Source: an uncultured Spirochaetota bacterium (GTDB lineage: Bacteria; Spirochaetota; UBA4802; UBA5368). From it: DNA of 11,461 bases. Within the stretch, counting starts at the first letter, position 1, and every line of letters starts with the position of its first letter. The stretch is from positions 1 through 11,461 of the forward strand of contig CALMJO010000305.1 in assembly GCA_937864375.1 (NCBI GenBank), read 5' to 3'. A program made the position numbers and the translations under genes. A model generated the notes under the pieces. It was not told the origin of the DNA. It was given only the letters and a program-made list of their open reading frames with translations, and ran no database searches. This document shows positions 6,901 through 11,461 of the stretch, one piece after another.

Positions 6901-9900
6901 TACGCGGACTCGATCGGGTGGTACAATACCATCCTCAGTTTCGCGAGCCGCAACAAGGTGAAGATCGACAAGGCCCGCTACATGCAGGAGATAGCGTACT
7001 GCTACGGAGAGATGGGCGATACGGCGAAGTCCCTGCAGTACCTGGGCAAGGCGCGCGTGCTGTTGAAAAAGGGGACCCACGAGGAAAAAGCATACAAGAT
7101 GAGGTGGAAGATCCTTGGCCTTGGTCCGATCAGCTTTTTTGACCTTGGTTCCGACAGCGTGGTGATCGGTGGGAACAGGATTTATGAGCGGCTGAACACC
7201 TATGAGAAAAAGGTGCTCAATTTCGCGATGCAGGAGGACATTTTCTTTGAGCGCGGGAACTTCAGGAAATCAATAGACATATTGAAGAAAAAGCTCGCGC
7301 AGCTGGAGGAGCGCTCGAACAAGATCGACAGGGAAGCGAAAATCAAGACCCTCAACAACATTGGCTACGGGTATTTCAAGCTCCGGAACTACAAGCAGTC
7401 GCTGGATTATTTCAAGAAGGCCTGGGACTACGCGGCCGACAGCGACGTCTACGATCTGGAGGGCATCTTCGAATCGATCATCAACACCGCAAACCTGTAT
7501 GCTTTTCTGATCGACGAGAATCCCGGGCTGCTCAAAAATCCGGTGAAGGAGATCGACAAGCTGATCGGCAACATCACCGAATACAAGGACAGCTACGAGG
7601 AGATGCGTTTCGCGCAGGAGCTGGAGGTGATGAAGGAAGACGCGAAGCTTCGCAAGAAAAAGGTCACCCCGGAACAGCAGCAGGAGTTGAGGGATCAGAT
7701 CAGGGAAGAGGCGACGTCGATATATTACGCCATCGATATCGCGGTCGGGGTGCTCACCTTTTACAAGGCCGAGCTTATTTTCAGCGCGGAACCGCCCAGT
7801 CTCAGGGGATCGAGCGCCGAGGACAGAGCGTACAGCTTTTACCTGAATAACCGCGACCTGTTCAACATGTACGCGGAGGCGCTCAAGCGGTTCGAGACCG
7901 CCCTTTCGCAGGCGGAAAAGAACGGCTCGAACGCCACCATCATCAAGCTCCTGCTCAATGCGAGCGCGTGCCGGCAGCGCATGGGCATGATGGACCTCGC
8001 CTACGAATCGCTTGCCGGCGCGGAAAAAACCGCCAGGGCGAACGCGTACGAGGACCTTGGCTGGATCGTGGACCACGAGACGGCCCGTTTCCTCTGCAGG
8101 TACGGGGAGGCTGTCGAGGGAAAGGACGCGGTCGTGCGCGCGAGGGAGTATTTCAGGAATGCGATCGCGATGGTGGAGGGAGCGCCTCCGCTGTATTCAT
8201 CATATTATAACAGGATACGGCGTCTTTACGATGAATACGCGGACATGCTTCTTGCCGGAGGGGACTGGAAGACGGCGCTCGTGGTGCTCGAAAAGAAATA
8301 CGAAACGCTGCGCACGATAACGCTCTGCCTGGAGGCCCCTCAGTTCAGGTACGCCAAGGATTCCGAGTATTTCAGCGCTTACATGGAAAAGATATATGCG
8401 CTGAACGCCAGCGGGAAGCAGGTTTCGGCGTTGCTCGAGGCCGGGGAGCAGCCCGGTTCCGAGAAGCTCAAACAGTTCGAGACTTTGCGTACGATGCAGA
8501 AGGCCGATCTGGCCGAGTTTAAAACAAGGCTTTCAGCGGTGAGCCCGCTGCTTGCGTCATACCTTTTCGGCACGGGCGGTTCCGTCGAGGTTCCTCGCGG
8601 CGCCTCGGTGCTCAAGTTCATCGCAAGGGGGGAAAAGGTATTCGCATGGAAGCTTGAAGCCGGCGCCTCAGATTTTATGGATCTGGCGGTGACCCCGGGT
8701 GATCCGCAGTCTCTGGCTTCCTCCGTGAAAAAGATAATTGGGGCGGGGCCCGTTCGCTTCATCGTGCTCGACGCACACTCGCTTGCCGCCTTGGACGCGC
8801 TGCGTGAAATGGGAGTCCCATTCACCTTCGTTCCGTCCGTTGAACGGGCGAAGTATTACATGGACGGAGACAGAGGCCCGTTTGCAAGTGCGTATTACAA
8901 CGCAACCGGCATCAGGAAGAGCCTCGCGGGCAATGATCTTACCAGGAAGATTATCGTGTCCGAGGGCAGGCTCGAGGAGACCTCACTGGCCACGTTCTCC
9001 ATTGTCGTGGCGGACGATACCTCCGAGGTGACGGTCGACCCGGACCTGCTTTTCAGGGAGCGGGTCAGCCCCGCACTGCTCGTGAAAGAGATGGCCGCGA
9101 TAGACCCGGACGCCATCGGGTTCTTCGCGGAGGCGGCGCTTTACTCCGGCTCGAATTCCGTGGTATTCTGTTCGAACGTCAAGGCGCAGGACTTCAGCCT
9201 TATCCTGCAGCAGGCGGTCCAGGGCACGTTCGATACGCTCGCACAGTCTCCGAACATTGCGAAGTACCGGCCTGTATGCATGGGCTTCAGGGGGGCAGAG
9301 CCGGCGGAGCGGATAAAATCTTCCGGGGACGTGAAGGAGGCCGCATTCAAGAATTACCTGGCAGCCTTCTCCGCGGGGAATTACAAGGAAGCGACCACCG
9401 ACCTGCAAAACTGGAATGAACTCTCTGCCGGGGACGTTGAATCCGGTATCCACAGACAGATCCTCCAGGCTGAAATAGAGCTTGCACGCGAACAGGGGAT
9501 GAATGCCCTCAAGCTGGTCGATGAGGCAATGGGAGAAGCGGGAGAGAAATATCCGCAGTTGTATCTCAGGGCGGCGGCCCTGAAGGTTTATTGCCTTCTC
9601 CGGGATGGGGACATTCCCGGCGCGAAAAAGCTGCTGGGTTCGATTGGCGACGCTGGATTCGCATCGAGTTCGGATTACTTCACATATTACGGGATCATCG
9701 CGCTCCTGGAGAGCGACCGGAAATCAGCCCTGGATCTGTTCGAGCAGGGCAGATCGGCCAAGACTTCGTTCGTATCGGTGCTCCGGCAAAGGTTCCTGGC
9801 AGTCGAATACCTTTCGCTCATGGGTTTCGAGAATGAGGCGGTAAAAATCGCGTCGACGCTGCAGCCGGATTTCTCGCTGTCGCAGAGGGAGATCTGCAAG

Positions 9901-11461
9901 CTTCTGATCATTACGGGTACGGAGAACCAGGCGCTGCCCAGCAGGCGGACGGGCAGCATCCTCGCCCTGAGAAAGGAAACTGCCGCGGACGCGTTAAAAT
10001 CCAGTGCACTCCTCCTGGTCGAGGAAAACGGCGAATACGATTATCTGTCCGCGTTCCCGGCGGGCTATGCTATCGATAGAATGGCGAAAGCGCAACAGTT
10101 TTCCGTGGTCACCGAAATAGCTGATGGCCTTGATGCTGACGATCTCGTGAGAGACGGTTTCTGGATGGATGCGGCGTCCCTTGCCGCCAAGGTATCCCAG
10201 TTTTACGAGCGCCAGGGCAATGATGCCGATGCGCTGGAATTCCGCCAGAAGACGGAAGAGCTGATCAAGGCCAGGGAAGTCGCGCCCCTTAAACGTCAAT
10301 TCTATTACGATCTCGCATCGGGGCTCGCCAAGCTTGGGAGGCATACCGAGGCGTATGCGGCGGCCGAAAAAGGCGCGGCATATTTCAACCCAAAGGATCA
10401 GGCCAGGTATATAGAGTACCAGATATTGCTCATGGATGAAGAGGTTTCCCTGGGCAAGCTGGGGAAGGCAGAAGAGCGCGGCATTGCGCTTGGAGCGGAC
10501 ATGCCCGATGAGTACAGGTATGTGAGGGATCTTCTGCAGGCTAAGATTTTGTTCTCAAGGCTCAATGAGAAAAAAACGCCCGCGGATGATGAATGGAAAC
10601 AGTTGGAATCGTTGATCGCGGGAGCGCTTTCGGTCCTCGACAAATCACCAGGTACGTTGAACAGGTTTGATCGACTGGGCCTCATACGGGAGAACCTGGA
10701 TTACCTGATCCTTCGCCGCGTGAACCAGGGTGATAATCCGGGCGCGCTTTTATTTGCAGAGATAAAAAAGCAGCTGGAATCAAGGTCCGCCCTTCCTGCC
10801 GTCGTCTCCGGCATGCCGCTGCCTCCTGAAATTGCGGAAGAGTTCAAGGCGATCAGGGACAGGGCCGCGGGGAGCGTACGTTTCACGGAACTGCTGCGAC
10901 AGTATCCCGCGCTGCAGGTAAAGGCGCTCGCCGGCATGATTCCGCTGGAACAGTTCCAGAGAACTATACCTTTGAACACGATCGTGCTGTACGTGGTCAG
11001 GAACCAGAATGATATCCTGATTTGGGCGATTTCGGGAATTTCGGTGGATGCACTCAGGATCGCCGGGGGATATGACCGCGCGCTGAAGATTTCTGAACGC
11101 TATAAGGCCGACCTCAGCTCATTCAATAACATCGTGAGCGTTTCGCGGGATCTTTCCGAGCTCTTAAAACCGATCGAGGGCTATTTGAACGAGAAACCGG
11201 CAGTCGTGTTCATCACCGACAGGGACATGGAAGACATTCCCTTCGAGGTGATGGGGGACACCGACATGCTGGAATCCACGCATGCGGTGTGTTACCTTTT
11301 CTCGATAATTGCCGGCGCGGGACAATTCAAGCCGGTCGAACAGACGGTAAGCTTCATCGAGGCGGGACGGAGAACCGTATACCAGGAGCTCGAGGGGGTC
11401 GCCTTGGGCCAGCTCGGGATTCCCAGGAAAGCGGAGAATGTGCCGGCCGCCGGAATCGGTC
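3931..11461 (+). CDS. Giant lipoprotein with PD40 beta-propeller, TPR arrays and two CHAT-like domains (3' end outside window)
   Basis: The frame opening at ATG 3931 stays open to the right edge: 2510 codons, no stop. The start overlaps the upstream stop as ATGA, and only a purine-rich AAGAAGAA precedes it, so translation is probably coupled. MKAHRKFLGFLTALGLAALF-A-Cys22 is a lipoprotein signal peptide; the mature end is CDD. Modules: six-bladed TolB/PD40-like propeller (residues about 55-352), TPR-like helical array (about 360-1540), degenerate CHAT-like domain (about 1550-1797), second TPR-like array (about 1805-2290), and the N-terminal half of a second CHAT domain (from about 2325). CHAT domains are caspase-like cysteine peptidases usually preceded by TPRs; TPR and propeller regions mediate protein contacts. 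Whether the protein is catalytic depends on the His and Cys of the second CHAT, which lie beyond the window. Codon use looks uniform along the gene. An envelope scaffold, sensor or protease working with the upstream AsmA and DUF1318 proteins is my inference; no experimentally characterised protein of this architecture is known to me. Confidence 0.85.
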   Translation, partial: MKAHRKFLGFLTALGLAALFACDDSATKEVPFEYKSILEQEFQDTGRSIPLTFEASVDVDGVFTADGLYFFYASDREAGNYDIYLRSLTSITTVRLTSHPSRDTMPAVSPDGDYLAFVSTREDPEGDIYVVRVKSKKLIKEAEESVTDLPPLDEDAKNLTQFQDPVSKTIKIIKDTTPAWSPDSTLVAFSSNRDGRENIWVMSRKGKDLTQITKDGGTSPRFSEDGKLIVFVSYRDAGGKGEIYTFNRETGEEKRVTNSPAIELSPTFLRTSDEIVFTRIDRDSNLDGQVNLKDDSVLMYHNLATGQEYPITLRSQSSFNPHWSSALNGVLVYSEQTGQNININVIPDTGIIPRKATASEQYELAAKFLDEYDDVERYLMCLEKTYHFFGKQGDVDSMVFTGKALADAAVKYAELKDQARAQQSLQTLIAFSADRSDYRSIMARCAVERMNRRGCADLLLGALGDVSADRTRESYLPYLMEDLADEYARQGRYNDSVLLYQRVIAEHASFIRLPYVHYKFAAATYTRLQDEVSPSYIQVFNSQKSLLVNDSINNLLAIFESERDVSRRAASAAAMLRKYGDVKLLASLLHYVAGKSLGEAGDAKSAKAEFLEALKSAQKTDLVYYKTNLALSEISEQEKDIEEFEEYLTEAITSYDLQWRQKDIRDVIQRLVDYYEDRGERAEFDRKYKRATAIYARYVKLVSYLQGKRRFSDIIAHSGARAHVLYIDAYVQWRGNTVEDLKKLEEKYTGKGLKRARRNFDKAYIYGLGYLYSRLAVAAEKEAASAAADIIGLPKQSITELLGYFKSAIEHLDWALFIDDSFTDAYILKGWVYQYVDLRRSEDQEETGGKNQKEFAEFFPRFLWEKNIALYERALVVNRESENPEQEGNLHLNIANTYFLLTNYERALQHYLLVAKYKSGFRSKIEEALYHYHYSYCCWQDAQYAKAREEMSKTLNIYQSLATGKKLKKYRKQILTAYYYFALLSRMEKKYADSIGWYNTILSFASRNKVKIDKARYMQEIAYCYGEMGDTAKSLQYLGKARVLLKKGTHEEKAYKMRWKILGLGPISFFDLGSDSVVIGGNRIYERLNTYEKKVLNFAMQEDIFFERGNFRKSIDILKKKLAQLEERSNKIDREAKIKTLNNIGYGYFKLRNYKQSLDYFKKAWDYAADSDVYDLEGIFESIINTANLYAFLIDENPGLLKNPVKEIDKLIGNITEYKDSYEEMRFAQELEVMKEDAKLRKKKVTPEQQQELRDQIREEATSIYYAIDIAVGVLTFYKAELIFSAEPPSLRGSSAEDRAYSFYLNNRDLFNMYAEALKRFETALSQAEKNGSNATIIKLLLNASACRQRMGMMDLAYESLAGAEKTARANAYEDLGWIVDHETARFLCRYGEAVEGKDAVVRAREYFRNAIAMVEGAPPLYSSYYNRIRRLYDEYADMLLAGGDWKTALVVLEKKYETLRTITLCLEAPQFRYAKDSEYFSAYMEKIYALNASGKQVSALLEAGEQPGSEKLKQFETLRTMQKADLAEFKTRLSAVSPLLASYLFGTGGSVEVPRGASVLKFIARGEKVFAWKLEAGASDFMDLAVTPGDPQSLASSVKKIIGAGPVRFIVLDAHSLAALDALREMGVPFTFVPSVERAKYYMDGDRGPFASAYYNATGIRKSLAGNDLTRKIIVSEGRLEETSLATFSIVVADDTSEVTVDPDLLFRERVSPALLVKEMAAIDPDAIGFFAEAALYSGSNSVVFCSNVKAQDFSLILQQAVQGTFDTLAQSPNIAKYRPVCMGFRGAEPAERIKSSGDVKEAAFKNYLAAFSAGNYKEATTDLQNWNELSAGDVESGIHRQILQAEIELAREQGMNALKLVDEAMGEAGEKYPQLYLRAAALKVYCLLRDGDIPGAKKLLGSIGDAGFASSSDYFTYYGIIALLESDRKSALDLFEQGRSAKTSFVSVLRQRFLAVEYLSLMGFENEAVKIASTLQPDFSLSQREICKLLIITGTENQALPSRRTGSILALRKETAADALKSSALLLVEENGEYDYLSAFPAGYAIDRMAKAQQFSVVTEIADGLDADDLVRDGFWMDAASLAAKVSQFYERQGNDADALEFRQKTEELIKAREVAPLKRQFYYDLASGLAKLGRHTEAYAAAEKGAAYFNPKDQARYIEYQILLMDEEVSLGKLGKAEERGIALGADMPDEYRYVRDLLQAKILFSRLNEKKTPADDEWKQLESLIAGALSVLDKSPGTLNRFDRLGLIRENLDYLILRRVNQGDNPGALLFAEIKKQLESRSALPAVVSGMPLPPEIAEEFKAIRDRAAGSVRFTELLRQYPALQVKALAGMIPLEQFQRTIPLNTIVLYVVRNQNDILIWAISGISVDALRIAGGYDRALKISERYKADLSSFNNIVSVSRDLSELLKPIEGYLNEKPAVVFITDRDMEDIPFEVMGDTDMLESTHAVCYLFSIIAGAGQFKPVEQTVSFIEAGRRTVYQELEGVALGQLGIPRKAENVPAAGIG
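4117..4980 (+). other. Six-bladed TolB/PD40-type beta-propeller domain (within the giant lipoprotein)
   Basis: Six successive blade motifs can be read, each with a [A/R/H]-[W/V/F]-S-x-D-G-like turn, a hydrophobic strand and a D-I-Y or similar strand: FTADGLYFFYASDREAG (residue 63 on), AVSPDGDYLAFVSTRED, AWSPDSTLVAFSSNRDG, RFSEDGKLIVFVSYRDA, TFLRTSDEIVFTRIDRD and HWSSALNGVLVYSEQTG (residue 321 on). LTSHP, LTQ and VTN segments between blades match the (L/V)T-x motif that precedes PD40 repeats. Six blades is the number in TolB. Such domains usually bind a protein partner; being next to the lipid anchor, this one would face the envelope space near the membrane. Confidence 0.78.
4777..4812 (+). 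other. Dockerin/EF-hand-like calcium-binding loop in propeller blade 5
   Basis: Residues 283-294 read DSNLDGQVNLKD, matching the loop pattern D-x-N-x-D-G-x-V-N-x-x-D at every liganding position (1, 3, 5, 9, 12). It sits between the strands of blade 5. DxDxDG-type calcium loops are known in several beta-propeller families, so a structural or regulatory Ca2+ site is likely. Binding itself is inferred. Confidence 0.6.
5011..8550 (+). repeat. First TPR-like helical repeat array of the giant lipoprotein
   Basis: Roughly residues 361-1540 are almost entirely amphipathic helix pairs. Clear TPR units include HLNIANTYFLLTNYERALQH (residues 891-910), YMQEIAYCYGEMGDTAKSLQ (1017-1036) and LNNIGYGYFKLRNYKQSLDY (1141-1160), each with the small-residue and aromatic spacing of TPR helices A and B. 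Other segments are divergent (for example around 370-440 and 1430-1460) and may be SEL1-like or irregular hairpins. The array is long enough to form a large solenoid. TPRs normally precede CHAT domains and bind their regulators. Repeat number was not counted, and the boundaries are approximate. Confidence 0.75.
8578..9321 (+). other. First CHAT-like domain, apparently catalytically dead
   Basis: Residues about 1550-1797 follow the CHAT fold order: VLKFIARGEKVFAWKLEAG (opening strands, compare family xLxYxxxxxxxYxWxV), then RFIVLDAHSLAALDALREMG with VPFTFVPSV (compare the PDGxLxxxPFxxL and SLxxL segments), a helix with LAGNDLTRKIIVSEG, then FSIVVADDTSEVTVDPDLLF, LVKEMAAIDPDAIGFFAEAA and LYSGSNSVVFCSNVKAQDF (compare the late aGAxxVvxSxWxV strand). 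At the position where active CHATs have H-x-A-T-H-G there is no His, and there is no L-S-A-C motif before the final strand; Cys in VVFCSN is in the later strand. It therefore looks like a pseudo-peptidase. The call rests on reading the motif order by eye. Confidence 0.6.
9343..10800 (+). repeat. Second TPR-like helical array, between the two CHAT-like domains
   Basis: Residues about 1805-2290 are helical hairpins of TPR type. The clearest are NYLAAFSAGNYKEATTDLQN (near 1809-1828), AAALKVYCLLRDGDIPGAKK (near 1881-1900) and YYDLASGLAKLGRHTEAYAA (near 2126-2145). The last helix before the second CHAT, NPGALLFAEIKKQLESRS, resembles the family's Ax-x-x-AE-x-x-K/R-x-x-x-L helix that links TPRs to CHAT. 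Unit number and exact ends are uncertain. Confidence 0.65.
10903..11461 (+). other. Second CHAT domain, N-terminal half (cut by window end)
   Basis: From residue about 2325 the sequence again follows the CHAT opening: NTIVLYVVRNQNDILIWAIS (2349 on), a helix-rich segment ending DLSELLKPIEGYLNEKPAVV, then VFITDRDMEDIPFEVMGDTD, matching the family's vxPDGxLxxiPFeaL strand-turn, and STHAVCYLFSI, matching the vxyapSlxxl strand. This copy fits the family more closely than the first CHAT-like domain. The catalytic His and Cys motifs should lie within about 150 residues past the right edge, so activity cannot be judged here. Confidence 0.68.

Noticed and set aside
6420..7142. Plus-strand open frame (240 codons) within the giant gene in another frame
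   Set aside because: The protein is low-complexity Gly/Arg/Gln-rich without domain features, while the overlapping frame encodes clear TPR units across the same bases.
7270..8076. Minus-strand open frame (268 codons) opposite the TPR region
   Set aside because: Antisense shadow of the TPR-coding frame; no start context or domain.

Overview
The window looks like chromosomal DNA of a diderm bacterium with moderately high GC content (high-50s percent judged by eye, not counted). Two lipoprotein signal peptides and an AsmA/YdbH-type intermembrane protein imply an outer membrane. The DUF1318 lipoprotein and the TPR-rich, PD40-containing lipoprotein would fit a spirochaete (Leptospira-like lineages or uncultured Spirochaetota). 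This placement is inference: there is no rRNA or marker gene here, and a deltaproteobacterium-like source is not excluded.

Layout. Bases 1-197 hold the 5' end of a minus-strand secernin / C69-family Ntn-hydrolase gene, truncated by the window edge. Bases 198-396 are a divergent regulatory region with two back-to-back sigma70-like promoters. The plus-strand promoter carries a perfect 6-5-6 inverted repeat between its -35 and -10 boxes. From 397 to the right edge, one plus-strand operon fills the window without a usable gap: (1) a 978-residue AsmA/YdbH-like inner-membrane-anchored protein; (2) a 199-residue lipoprotein ending in a YdbL-type DUF1318 domain, starting one base after the first stop; (3) a giant lipoprotein that overlaps gene 2 by ATGA and is still open after 2510 codons. 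I see no tRNA, rRNA, CRISPR, insertion sequence or terminator. Nearly all DNA after base 397 is coding.

The giant third gene is the centre of interest. Its modules, in order, are: lipoprotein signal peptide (Cys22); six-bladed TolB/PD40-type beta-propeller with a dockerin/EF-hand-like calcium loop in blade 5; a helical-repeat (TPR-like) array of about 1180 residues; a CHAT-like (caspase-family) domain that appears to have lost its catalytic His and Cys; a second TPR-like array; and the beginning of a second CHAT domain cut by the window end. Most described TPR-CHAT proteins are cytoplasmic, in immunity or cell-death settings. This one is predicted to be exported and lipid-anchored.

How the genes may work together (inference). 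In E. coli, YdbH (AsmA-like), YnbE (outer-membrane lipoprotein) and YdbL (DUF1318) are encoded together, and YdbH with YnbE forms a lipid-homeostasis bridge between the two membranes. Here a YdbH-like gene is followed by a DUF1318 protein that is itself a lipoprotein, so it may combine YnbE-like anchoring with the YdbL-like domain. The tightly coupled giant lipoprotein could be an envelope scaffold or sensor-protease attached to that bridge. I know of no described YdbH / DUF1318 / propeller-TPR-CHAT operon, but I could not search databases.
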